Shown: positions 5,873 through 13,060 of the stretch, piece by piece
Layout: the number at the start of each line of letters is the position of its first letter
How positions within the stretch are numbered: position 1 is the stretch's first letter
NCBI GenBank assembly: GCA_902476295.1
Contig: CABSDC010000051.1
Location: forward strand, 1 to 15,703
Direction of reading: 5' to 3'
Source of the DNA: SFTJ01 sp905210415
GTDB taxonomy: Bacteria; Bacteroidota; Bacteroidia; Bacteroidales; Muribaculaceae
Length of the DNA: 15,703 nucleotides
Made by a program: the position numbers and the translations under genes
The notes under the pieces: model-generated
Databases searched by the model: none
The model's input: the letters and a program-made list of their open reading frames with translations, nothing else
Told to the model about the DNA's origin: nothing

Positions 5873-7021
5873 TTACTTGCCCTTACGCACCACCATATTC
5901 TTTATCGTGATATTATCCCACATACGCACACAATCCTGACGATTGAGCGGTGTGGTATTGAATGATATATGTGTGGCGGTGACGTTCTCAATAGTCAACC
6001 CTGAGCAAGTGTTGTTTTCGCCCATACTATACACGATTGGGCTCAGAAGATTATCTATTGTCACATCGTGTATATACACATTCTCTGTAGGACCTGGCGC
6101 ATCGCCCCACGCTCCGGGTTCAAGCACTATACCATAAATCGTGCTTGTGCGTTTTGCCGCGCCACTTGTGCGATGAGGATATGCTCCGGCTCCATATATT
6201 TTACAATTTGCTATCTCCAAGCCTTCACTCGGTTCTATCATTCTTATGCCATTGCACGATGAATTGATGCTGCAATCCCTAATTTTCATATTATTCCAAT
6301 AGCCACCAGCAATAGCATCATCCCCTGTCTTGATATCACACTTTTCTATCACTACATTTTCACAACCACGAATGTGAACACCATCCCAGCCTTCCTCTAT
6401 CGTTAGACCCGATATTGTGGAGTTTCGCATCTCATAGCCCAATACGGCATAATTTGACGCGCATTTTATCTCAAACCCTTCGAGACACACGCTATCACAT
6501 TCGGCAAGCAAAATGGCATGCGGTCCACGCATTGATTCTTCACCAAGCGAATCGCTCACATGCATACCATTGATCAAGCCTTTACCTTTTATTGCTACAT
6601 TTTTCAACCGCTCCCCAAGTATGAGCGCCTTTGTCCATCGTTTATCTGAGGTAATATTTGCGTTGCGAGTGCCAGCACCCGTGTCATATTTCGACATATC
6701 GCGAAGCGGGTTATAGCATTCATAATTCTCCAGATTGCCACTTCCAATCACCTCTGCGCCCTCATCAATCTGAAGCGTGATATCACTCTTCAAGCGTATT
6801 GTGCCCGTCACAAATCGGCCCGCAGGTATCTCCACCACAGCTCCTCTTGGTGCTTTCGCTATAGCCTTATTGATGGCTTTCGTGTTATCCTTCTTTCCAT
6901 CGCCTTTTGCGCCGAAATCAGTCACACGCAAGGTCTTTACACCTTCTGCGGCATATCCGCATGTTGCATTCGCGCCACACAACGCAGCAACGAGAACCAC
7001 ATGAAACAAAATATTCTTCAT
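5873..7021 (-). CDS. Exported GH28-like right-handed beta-helix protein (polygalacturonase-related)
   Basis: 382 residues from the ATG at 7021, which begins a signal peptide (MKNILFHVVLVAALCGANA); an open frame continues 49 codons further upstream but overlaps the end of the RluA gene and lacks export features. VTDFGAKGDGKKDNTKAINKAI (33-54) is the classic N-terminal signature of pectate-lyase/GH28 helices. In the active-site region WDGVH (212-216) aligns with NTDG and TGDDAIA (232-238) with GDD, keeping three candidate aspartates (213, 234, 235). The next motif is CNGIRM (256-261) where polygalacturonases have GHG, so the usual histidine is absent. It may cleave or bind a pectin-like or other glycan in the periplasm or outside the cell. 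Substrate unknown. Confidence 0.78.
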   Translation of the reverse strand: MKNILFHVVLVAALCGANATCGYAAEGVKTLRVTDFGAKGDGKKDNTKAINKAIAKAPRGAVVEIPAGRFVTGTIRLKSDITLQIDEGAEVIGSGNLENYECYNPLRDMSKYDTGAGTRNANITSDKRWTKALILGERLKNVAIKGKGLINGMHVSDSLGEESMRGPHAILLAECDSVCLEGFEIKCASNYAVLGYEMRNSTISGLTIEEGWDGVHIRGCENVVIEKCDIKTGDDAIAGGYWNNMKIRDCSINSSCNGIRMIEPSEGLEIANCKIYGAGAYPHRTSGAAKRTSTIYGIVLEPGAWGDAPGPTENVYIHDVTIDNLLSPIVYSMGENNTCSGLTIENVTATHISFNTTPLNRQDCVRMWDNITIKNMVVRKGK

Positions 7022-7031
7022 ACCAAAATGA

Positions 7032-7958
7032 TTATTTTTTGAAAAATGATGTGAAATAAGCAGGGAATGGAGTCTCAAACGACAAAGGCTCGTGCGTACG
7101 CGGATGATAGAACACCAATCTGAACGCATGCAGGCACATCCTGCGGGCGCCCTCCATCTGAGCACCATATTTATAGTCGCCCACTATAGGGTGATGTATC
7201 ACCGACATGTGCACACGTATCTGATTCTTCCTTCCGGTGTGCAGGTGCAGTTCCACCAGCGACAAGCCATCCGTCCGGTCAAGCAATCGCCAGTCCGTCC
7301 ACGCCCATTTGCCGCCGTTATTAGTTCGGCTGCTGATTATCTTCATACTTTCAGTATCTTTCAACCAACTTTTCACATGGCCTTCAGTTTGCTCCATTTC
7401 GCCTTCCACCACAGCCACATAACGGCGATCTATGATTGTCTTTCGCCAATCGGCAGTGAGCATCTGCTGCACCTCCACACTCTTGGCATACATCATCAAT
7501 CCAGTGGTGCGTGCGTCCAATCTGTGAACCACGTGCGCACTGCAACGCTGACGAGTATCCACGAAGTATCTGTCAAGCAGGTCTTTCATGTTAAGGCTAT
7601 TTCGCCCCACGCCCATCGAGAGCACCTCATCTGCCTTATTCACCACTATCAGATCGTCGTCTTCATACACTATATCGAAAAATGGAGTATAATCAAAGCT
7701 TCTTGTCGACCCTCCAGGATGCTTGCTGATTTCCACTATCATCTCTGGCTTTACAAGAAAATCATGTCGCGTTTCCACCTGATGCTCCACAAGCACACCG
7801 CCATTTGTCAGTATCGATTTTGCTTTGGTGCGGCTGATGCCCGACAACTTTTTCATAACAAAATCAAGGAGTCCCTGCTCCTCCTTTGCAATGAATTGTG
7901 TGTATTTAGTATCAACACGGCGCACGCCTCCCATTGCCCTATTCTTAGAATGTCGCAT
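7032..7958 (-). CDS. RluA-family pseudouridine synthase
   Basis: 308 residues. An N-terminal S4-like RNA-binding segment (about 26-78: GLLDFVMKKLSGISRTKAKSIL, then GGVLVEHQVETRHDF) precedes the RluA catalytic domain. The signature HRLDARTTG (145-153) carries the catalytic aspartate D148, and GRKNQIRVHM is the late conserved motif. The enzyme isomerises uridine to pseudouridine in rRNA or tRNA; the exact site cannot be told (RluC, RluD and RluB-like members look alike at this level). The stop codon is 10 bp before the start of the GH28-like gene, so the two are probably on one transcript, an unexpected pairing. No clear promoter is visible in the 60 bp upstream; the next gene upstream ends in a strong terminator. 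Confidence 0.88.
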   Translation of the reverse strand: MRHSKNRAMGGVRRVDTKYTQFIAKEEQGLLDFVMKKLSGISRTKAKSILTNGGVLVEHQVETRHDFLVKPEMIVEISKHPGGSTRSFDYTPFFDIVYEDDDLIVVNKADEVLSMGVGRNSLNMKDLLDRYFVDTRQRCSAHVVHRLDARTTGLMMYAKSVEVQQMLTADWRKTIIDRRYVAVVEGEMEQTEGHVKSWLKDTESMKIISSRTNNGGKWAWTDWRLLDRTDGLSLVELHLHTGRKNQIRVHMSVIHHPIVGDYKYGAQMEGARRMCLHAFRLVFYHPRTHEPLSFETPFPAYFTSFFKK

Positions 7959-8020
7959 ATTAATTTCGTAGTTTACAATTTTGATTGTGAAGTTAAGAAT
8001 TATTCTTCTTTCTACAAACT

Positions 8021-8060
8021 AAAAAAGCGGTCGCTCCGCCTATTTTCGCAGAGCGACCGC
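8021..8060 (-). terminator. Strong intrinsic terminator after the outer-membrane barrel gene
   Basis: A 10-bp perfect stem, GCGGTCGCTC (8027-8036) and GAGCGACCGC (8051-8060), is followed on the minus strand by six T (8026-8021). It isolates the barrel gene from the RluA gene. Confidence 0.9.
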
Positions 8061-8091
8061 CATATATCTTTCGCCTTCGGATAAAAAAGCT

Positions 8092-8718
8092 TTATAATTT
8101 CACACCCACCGACAATTGAAGCACACCATTGCGAGCATCCACTGGCAAGGTCACGCCAAGCACATTGCTCTTATACGATTTGGTTACACTCATCATATAT
8201 CGGCCTTGAACGAAAATAAATCTATTAATATTGTATGTGGCGCCGAGGCCGAGTGCAAGGTCAAACTTATTTGTTTGATCTTTGTAATCATAGCTTTGAC
8301 CATCAAAATTATCTGTTTCTGTCTTACACTTCGATGTGACATTAAAGCCGAATTGTGGGCCAAAGTCAAGCGAGAACTTGCCAAGCAAATTCAATTTCAA
8401 CATCACCGGGATATTCACATAATTCGTATTCCATTTGATTTTGGCATTTTTGTACACAACATCTCCGCTCTGCAATTCCGGCACTTTTTCTGTGCCGCCT
8501 TGAGCAGAAAACATCACTTCTGGAGCAACAGAAAGAATGCCCAAAACACCAAACTCCACGAAGCCGCCAACATGATAATTCACATTCATCTTGTGTGGAG
8601 CATTATCACCCACATAGTTTGAAAAGTTAGCACCCGCCTTAGCTCCGATATGAAACTGCGCTTGCGCCACACTGCAACACATGATTGCTGAAAAAAACAA
8701 AAATAAAATCTTCTTCAT
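8092..8718 (-). CDS. Small outer-membrane beta-barrel protein (porin family, OMP_b-brl type)
   Basis: 208 residues from the ATG at 8718, which starts a clean signal peptide (MKKILFLFFSAIMCCSVAQA, cleaved before QF). An upstream ATG at 8757 lies inside a repeat element and is unlikely. The mature part alternates as expected for about eight transmembrane strands: FHIGAKAGANFSNYVG at the start, VGGFVEFGVLGILSVAPEVM, VNIPVMLKLNLLGKFSLDFGPQFGFN, FDLALGLGATYNI, FVQGRYMMSVTKSY and a C-terminal strand LQLSVGVKL. This pattern is common for Bacteroidetes PorT-like/porin-family proteins whose functions are mostly unknown. A 58-bp inverted-repeat element ends 23 bp before the start codon, so the promoter lies within or beyond it. 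Confidence 0.82.
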   Translation of the reverse strand: MKKILFLFFSAIMCCSVAQAQFHIGAKAGANFSNYVGDNAPHKMNVNYHVGGFVEFGVLGILSVAPEVMFSAQGGTEKVPELQSGDVVYKNAKIKWNTNYVNIPVMLKLNLLGKFSLDFGPQFGFNVTSKCKTETDNFDGQSYDYKDQTNKFDLALGLGATYNINRFIFVQGRYMMSVTKSYKSNVLGVTLPVDARNGVLQLSVGVKL

Positions 8719-8741
8719 ATTACACTCTATTTTTTTAATTA

Positions 8742-8799
8742 AACCCAATTCGGTCATTAAGAATTGATTACATTTACGGCCTAATGACCGATTTGAGTT
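8742..8799. repeat. Solo short copy of the AACCCAATT...AATGACC palindromic element
   Basis: 58 bp with 18-bp ends AACCCAATTCGGTCATTA and TAATGACCGATTTGAGTT that pair at 16 of 18 positions. Its right 30 bases match the right end of the 187-bp units at 12874-13433 with two differences (ACATTTACG...CCTAATGACCGATTTG). The central ~130 bp of the long form is missing. It lies between the OmpH terminator and the barrel gene. Confidence 0.75.
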
Positions 8800-8838
8800 A
8801 AAAAAACGGAACCAGAACCCGAAAGGCCCAGATTCCGT
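8800..8838 (-). terminator. Intrinsic terminator after the OmpH-like gene
   Basis: ACGGAA (8806-8811) pairs with TTCCGT (8833-8838), with partial pairing continuing inwards around a TTTC loop, and the minus strand then runs into seven T (8806-8800). It directly abuts the solo repeat element. Confidence 0.75.
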
Positions 8839-8859
8839 TATATATTTTGTTTCGAGGAT

Positions 8860-9459
8860 TTACTTTTTCTCAACTTTATTGTATCTCTTGTTAAGAGCTT
8901 CCACAACTTCATCAGTCACGTTGTACTTATCATTGATGAAGAATGCTGCAGACTTGCGGATAATCATATCGTAGCCCTTTTCCTTAGCATAAATCTTGAG
9001 ATAGTTGTTAACAGAATCATTGAGCTGGATGTTGTTTTGCAAAACTTGATTCTCAATGTCGCGTTGCAAACGGCCAAGATAGTTTTGAGCATCAACTTGC
9101 ATCTTATTCAACTTTTGTTGGTCAACATTAAAGCTTTCTTCTGTAAGGTAACCATTATTTTTATATTTGCGTTGAACTTCGCCAGCAAACTTGTTGATTT
9201 CTGTAGCACGTTGTTGTTGTGCTGCATCGTATTGATTCGACAACTTCAAATTTGATTCGCTCAAATCCTTTGCCAAGTTATACTTTGAAAGCAATGAATC
9301 TTCATCGATGTAACGGATCTTCATCAAATCGCCAGATCCTGCCATTTCTTTGGCTTCTGTTTTCGCGCTAGTTTCTTTTTTCTCAGTTTGTGCACAAGAA
9401 GCAAACATTATAGCACATGCTGCAAATAATGCGTACTTCATCATCTTAGTTAGTTTCAT
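8860..9459 (-). CDS. OmpH/Skp-family periplasmic chaperone-like lipoprotein
   Basis: 199 residues. The N-terminus is a lipoprotein-type signal (MMKYALFAACAIMFASC, with Cys22 as the probable lipidated residue) followed by a Lys/Glu/Ala/Thr-rich tether. IRYIDEDSLLSKYNLAKDL (48-66) is the usual OmpH/Skp entry strand and helix; residues ~65-150 are rich in Gln, Asn, Glu and Lys with heptad spacing, as in the tentacle helices, and KGYDMIIRKSAAFF with NVTDEVVEALNKRY close the core. Skp-type chaperones hold unfolded outer-membrane proteins in the periplasm. Classical Skp is soluble; lipid anchoring here is inferred from the signal and would fix it to a membrane. It follows a 55-residue membrane-protein gene by 21 bp and ends at a good terminator. 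Confidence 0.85.
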   Translation of the reverse strand: MKLTKMMKYALFAACAIMFASCAQTEKKETSAKTEAKEMAGSGDLMKIRYIDEDSLLSKYNLAKDLSESNLKLSNQYDAAQQQRATEINKFAGEVQRKYKNNGYLTEESFNVDQQKLNKMQVDAQNYLGRLQRDIENQVLQNNIQLNDSVNNYLKIYAKEKGYDMIIRKSAAFFINDKYNVTDEVVEALNKRYNKVEKK

Positions 9460-9480
9460 GTTATCTATTTCGTTTTTTAT

Positions 9481-9648
9481 TTATTTTTTCACTTCTGATG
9501 TAACACACGAAATGCCTCGCTTATGCATCGCCTTGTTGCCATGAATGTGTGTGTTCGGAAATTTTCCGCCCTTCACAAAAAATATTCTCACGCCTAAAAG
9601 CATTACTGAGATACCCACCAAAACTATACAAAAGACAAGTATTTTCAT
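9481..9648 (-). CDS. Small conserved membrane protein (55 aa)
   Basis: Begins MKILVFCIVLVGISVMLLGV, a single hydrophobic helix, then RIFFVKGGKFPNTHIHGNKA and MHKRGISCVTSEVKK. The hydrophobic N-terminus followed by FFVKGGKFPN-H...NKA(M/L)...GI-C is a pattern I recall from small unnamed membrane proteins found throughout Bacteroidetes; no function is known to me. A -7 box TATATTTG lies 20-27 bases upstream of the ATG. The gene ends 21 bp before the OmpH-like gene, so the two form an operon. A longer open frame in another register (9521-9709) covers the same DNA but has no such features. The N-terminal helix should sit in the inner membrane with the tail outside, or it may be an uncleaved signal. 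Confidence 0.75.
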   Translation of the reverse strand: MKILVFCIVLVGISVMLLGVRIFFVKGGKFPNTHIHGNKAMHKRGISCVTSEVKK

Positions 9649-9667
9649 CTGTTTTCAAAATTTTATG

Positions 9668-9675
9668 CAAATATA
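9668..9675 (-). promoter_or_regulatory. -7 element of the small membrane protein / OmpH operon
   Basis: TATATTTG on the minus strand fits TAnnTTTG and places the transcript start about 13 nt before the ATG at 9648. A TTTG at normal -33 spacing is not visible; the nearest is 31 bp away. Confidence 0.5.
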
Positions 9676-9711
9676 GGAAACGTAAATGTTTTTTTTCGAA
9701 TTTACTCAAAT

Positions 9712-9719
9712 TAATTTTG
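9712..9719 (+). promoter_or_regulatory. -7 element of the first PepD gene
   Basis: TAATTTTG fits TAnnTTTG. The matching -33 region is a T-run without a clear TTTG. It would give a leader of about 75 nt and is divergent from the OmpH operon promoter. Confidence 0.4.
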
Positions 9720-9801
9720 TAACTTAGTAATCGAAAAGATGTTTTTTTAACATATTTTCAAAGCATAAAAGAATAAGTAACATTTAAACTTAAAACATAT
9801 T

Positions 9802-11262
9802 ATGACAATTAAAGATTTAAAGCCAGCCCTCATTTGGGAAATCTTCTATGAAATCACCCAAGTGCCACGTCCTTCTAAGAAAGAAGACAAAATCAGAGCA
9901 TATCTTATTAACTTTGCTGAAAAGCATAATCTCAAATATAAAACCGACGATGCGGGCAACGTTGCCATCTTCCGTCCTGCTGCACCTGGTTGCGAAAACG
10001 CGCCTCGCCTGGTGCTTCAAGGCCATATGGATATGGTGTGCGAAAAGCATCCTGAAGTTAAGCACGACTTCGACAACGATCCTATCACCACTATTATAGA
10101 AGGCGATTGGGTTCGCGCCGATGGCACTACCCTTGGCGCCGACAACGGTATCGGTATGGCTGCCGGACTAGCAACCCTTATCGACGAGAGCATAGTTGCT
10201 GGCCCTATCCAAGCCCTATTCACCGTTGATGAAGAAACTGGCCTTACTGGTGCAAACGCTCTTGGCGAAGGCATGATTGAAGGCGACATCCTTCTCAACC
10301 TCGATAGCGAAGAAGATGGCGAAATCTGCATTGGTTGCTGCGGCGGCCTTGGCACATACGCCACATTTAAATACATTCCAACTCCTGCCCCTGACTACGT
10401 TTACTTCAAAATAAAGGTAAGCGGCCTCAACGGCGGACACTCTGGCTCGGACATCAACGCCGAACGTGGCTGCGCCAACAAGATATTGGCTCGCCTTCTC
10501 TATAAAATCGGCAAAAACACCGATTATGCTCTCGCAGCATTCAATGGTGGTAACCTGCGCAATGCTATCGCAAGAGATGCAGAGGCCGTAATCGGTATTT
10601 GCTCTTGCATGAAGGAAAACCTTAGCGTTATCATCAACCATTTTGACGCCGACATCAAGGAGGAATACAAGAGGACCGAACCTAACGTATACGTCACTAT
10701 CGAATCTGTCGACAAACCAGAAACTGTAATCGACCCAGAAACTGCTAAGCGATTCGTTTATGCCATGTATTGCGCTCCTCACGGCGTTCTCTCTATGAGC
10801 AAAGACATCGAGGGTTTGGTTGAAACCTCTACCAACCTTGCATCTGCAAAAATGCAACCTGACAACACCATCTACGTGGTGACATCACAACGTAGCTCTG
10901 TAGAAAGCCGCAAATATGATGCAGCCGCTCAAATCGAAGCCATCTTCAAAATGGCTGGCGCATCAGTAGTACACACAGCCGCTTACCCAGGCTGGGCTCC
11001 AAACATGGAATCTCCTATCCTCAACGTGGCTATGAAGGCTCACCAACGCTTGTTTGGCACTCTTCCTAAGGCTACTGCCATCCACGCTGGTCTTGAATGC
11101 GGATTGTTCCTCACCAACTATCCACACCTCGACATGATTTCTTATGGCCCAACATTGCAAGGCGTGCACTCTCCAAGCGAAAAGATGCACATCCCTGCTG
11201 TAGAACGCTTCTGGCAACTCACTCTTGCTATCATCGAAGACGTTTCTAAAATGAAAAAATAA
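9802..11262 (+). CDS. pepD: Aminoacyl-histidine dipeptidase (M20C), first copy
   Basis: 486 residues, full length for PepD. The zinc-site residues are all present: H75 and D77 in LQGHMDMVC, D114 in LGADNGIG, E144-E145 in VDEETGLTG, D168 in LNLDSEEDGE and H456 in GVHSPSEK. Each is offset by exactly five from the numbering I recall for Vibrio PepD (80, 119, 149/150, 173, 461). The lid domain (about 190-300) keeps the signature GGNLRNAI (249-256), although the family's following Pro is Ala. The enzyme cleaves Xaa-His and other dipeptides in the cytoplasm; no signal peptide is seen. A 33-bp gap without a terminator leads into a paralogue, so both are probably one transcript. Confidence 0.93.
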   Translation: MTIKDLKPALIWEIFYEITQVPRPSKKEDKIRAYLINFAEKHNLKYKTDDAGNVAIFRPAAPGCENAPRLVLQGHMDMVCEKHPEVKHDFDNDPITTIIEGDWVRADGTTLGADNGIGMAAGLATLIDESIVAGPIQALFTVDEETGLTGANALGEGMIEGDILLNLDSEEDGEICIGCCGGLGTYATFKYIPTPAPDYVYFKIKVSGLNGGHSGSDINAERGCANKILARLLYKIGKNTDYALAAFNGGNLRNAIARDAEAVIGICSCMKENLSVIINHFDADIKEEYKRTEPNVYVTIESVDKPETVIDPETAKRFVYAMYCAPHGVLSMSKDIEGLVETSTNLASAKMQPDNTIYVVTSQRSSVESRKYDAAAQIEAIFKMAGASVVHTAAYPGWAPNMESPILNVAMKAHQRLFGTLPKATAIHAGLECGLFLTNYPHLDMISYGPTLQGVHSPSEKMHIPAVERFWQLTLAIIEDVSKMKK

Positions 11263-11295
11263 CGGTATTATTTATTCAATATAACAACAAACAAC

Positions 11296-12750
11296 ATGAC
11301 TATTAAAGACTTAAAACCTGCTCTTATTTGGGATCTTTTCGACCAAATAACTAAGGTGCCTCGCCCTTCTAAACACGAGGAGAAAATGACTGAGTTTCTT
11401 GTGAACTTTGCAAAAGAGCACAACATTGAATATAAAGCCGATGCTGCCGGTAATGTGGCAATGTTCCGTCCTGCTACCAAAGGACACGAAAATGCGCCTC
11501 GAGTAATCTTGCAAGGACACATGGATATGGTGTGTGTTGCTAACGATGGCGTTAAGCACGATTTCTTCAACGACCCTATCACTACCATCATCGATGGCGA
11601 ATGGGTTACTGCCGACGGCACTACTCTTGGTGCTGACAATGGTATCGGCGTTGCCGCTGGCCTCGCAGTTATGTTAGACAAGGATTTGGTAACTGGTCCT
11701 GTGCAAGCACTTTTCACAGTTGACGAAGAAACCAGCATGGGTGGCGCAAACAATCTCGGCGAAGGCATGATCGACGGCGACATCCTCCTCAACCTCGATA
11801 GCGAAGAAGATGGCGAAATCTGCATCGGTTGCGCTGGCGGTGTTGGAACATCTGCAACATTCACTTTCTCCCCAACTCCTGCACCTGCCGACTACAAATA
11901 CATCAGCATCACTTTCAAGGATTTCCAAGGCGGTCACTCTGGTACAGATATTGACACCGAACGCGCCAATGCCAACAAGCTCATCATGCGCTTCGTATGG
12001 AACACTATGGCTAAGCGCGATGTGAAGGTTGCCTCTGTTGATGCTGGCGACAAGCACAATGCAATCCCTGTTAAGGCGAACATCGTAATCGGTGTTAAGC
12101 CAGAATTCGTCGACGAAACAATCGCTGAACTTAACGAATTTGCCGAAGTTATCAAAAACGAATACAAGCGCACCGAAAAAGACATAAAAGTGCTTAGCGA
12201 AATCGTTGCTACTCCAGAAACAATCATCGACGACGACACAGCAAAGCGCCTCGTTGCAGCTGTATACAGCGGTCCTCACGGCGTATTCCACATGAGCAAA
12301 GAAATCGAAGGTTTGGTTGACACTTCTACCAACTTGGCTTCTATCAAGATGGTAGACAACAAGATTATTGTTGACACTCTACAACGCAGCTCAATGGAAA
12401 GCCGCAAAGAAGAAATCTCAGGACTCGTTGAAGCACACTTCACTCTTGCTGGCGCAACAGTGGAGCACAGCGACCCATATCCAGGATGGGCACCTAATAT
12501 GGACTCTCCTATCCTCAACATTGCCATGAAGACTTATGAGAGACTGTTTAACAGCTCTGCAAAGGCCTCTGCCATCCACGCAGGTCTTGAGTGCGGTTTG
12601 TTTTTGACAAACTACCCTAACCTCGACATGATTTCATTTGGCCCAACTTTGCAAGGCGTGCACTCTCCTAAAGAAAAGATGCACATTCCTGCTGTCGCTA
12701 AGTTCTGGACTTTCCTCACAGCAATCCTTGAGGAAGTAGCAAACAAATAA
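11296..12750 (+). CDS. pepD: Aminoacyl-histidine dipeptidase (M20C), second copy
   Basis: 484 residues, collinear with the first copy: H75, D77, D114, E144, E145, D168 and H456 occupy identical positions. The N-terminal MTIKDLKPALIW is the same in both. The lid domain is the most different part: where the first copy has GGNLRNAIARDA this one has AGDKHNAIPVKA (250-261), so the family arginine is His254 and the GG pair is lost. That residue set lies in the substrate-facing lid in M20 enzymes, so the two copies probably prefer different dipeptides. Two hairpin terminators follow the stop codon. The pair most likely arose by tandem duplication. Confidence 0.92.
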   Translation: MTIKDLKPALIWDLFDQITKVPRPSKHEEKMTEFLVNFAKEHNIEYKADAAGNVAMFRPATKGHENAPRVILQGHMDMVCVANDGVKHDFFNDPITTIIDGEWVTADGTTLGADNGIGVAAGLAVMLDKDLVTGPVQALFTVDEETSMGGANNLGEGMIDGDILLNLDSEEDGEICIGCAGGVGTSATFTFSPTPAPADYKYISITFKDFQGGHSGTDIDTERANANKLIMRFVWNTMAKRDVKVASVDAGDKHNAIPVKANIVIGVKPEFVDETIAELNEFAEVIKNEYKRTEKDIKVLSEIVATPETIIDDDTAKRLVAAVYSGPHGVFHMSKEIEGLVDTSTNLASIKMVDNKIIVDTLQRSSMESRKEEISGLVEAHFTLAGATVEHSDPYPGWAPNMDSPILNIAMKTYERLFNSSAKASAIHAGLECGLFLTNYPNLDMISFGPTLQGVHSPKEKMHIPAVAKFWTFLTAILEEVANK

Positions 12751-12767
12751 TCCTAACCGTTGACCAT

Positions 12768-12793
12768 ACGAAAAAGCGGGCTTTCCGTTTTTT
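12768..12793 (+). terminator. Terminator 1 after the PepD pair
   Basis: AAAG (12773-12776) pairs with CTTT (12781-12784) across CGGG, with ACG/CGT pairs outside a small internal loop, then six T (12788-12793). It lies 17 bp after the stop codon. Confidence 0.65.
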
Positions 12794-12810
12794 CATCCCA
12801 TACACACAGG

Positions 12811-12866
12811 GAGGCTGTATCAAACCAATATTCCCCGAAATATTTTTATGATGCAGCCTCTTTTTT
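12811..12866 (+). terminator. Terminator 2 after the PepD pair (or remnant of an element end)
   Basis: GAGGCTGTATCA (12811-12822) pairs with TGATGCAGCCTC (12849-12860) with a single G-T wobble, followed by six T. The loop contains a second small AATATT stem. The first T-run of terminator 1 makes this a double terminator. The stem sequence also resembles ends of some insertion sequences, so an IS relic is an alternative. Confidence 0.75.
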
Positions 12867-12873
12867 CATTTTT

Positions 12874-13060
12874 AACCCAATTCAGGCATTAGGGCTTGGC
12901 AGGGTTTCGGAATTTTAGAAGTGCAGGTTTTGGTTGCTTTTTAATGAGTAATAGCAGGCTATTGCGAATTAAAAACAAGCAAAGGATGCCTTATAAAAAC
13001 CGAAAGACTCCAAACAGTAGAAAAAAAATCACATTTACGTCCTAATGACCGATTTGGGTT
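12874..13060. repeat. Palindromic element, unit 1 (187 bp)
   Basis: Begins AACCCAATTCAGGCATTAGG and ends CCTAATGACCGATTTGGGTT; the ends pair at 17 of 20 positions. Five bases differ from unit 2, all between about 12922 and 12951. See the array entry. Confidence 0.9.

Noticed and set aside
7022..7168. 49-codon N-terminal extension of the GH28-like protein
   Set aside because: It overlaps the RluA coding end and would bury the signal peptide that starts at the ATG at 7021.
7092..8084. 330-residue plus-strand ORF opposite the RluA gene
   Set aside because: It is His/Ser-rich shadow coding; the minus strand carries the intact RluA motifs.
9521..9709. 62-residue minus-strand ORF
   Set aside because: It overlaps the 55-residue membrane protein in another frame, and its sequence shows no export, domain or low-complexity logic; the shorter frame has a -7 box, hydrophobic helix and recognisable motif.
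10017..12527. Several minus-strand ORFs of 80-213 residues under the pepD genes
   Set aside because: They are antisense shadows of two strongly coding genes and share no recognisable features; similar shadows under both paralogues only reflect their similarity.
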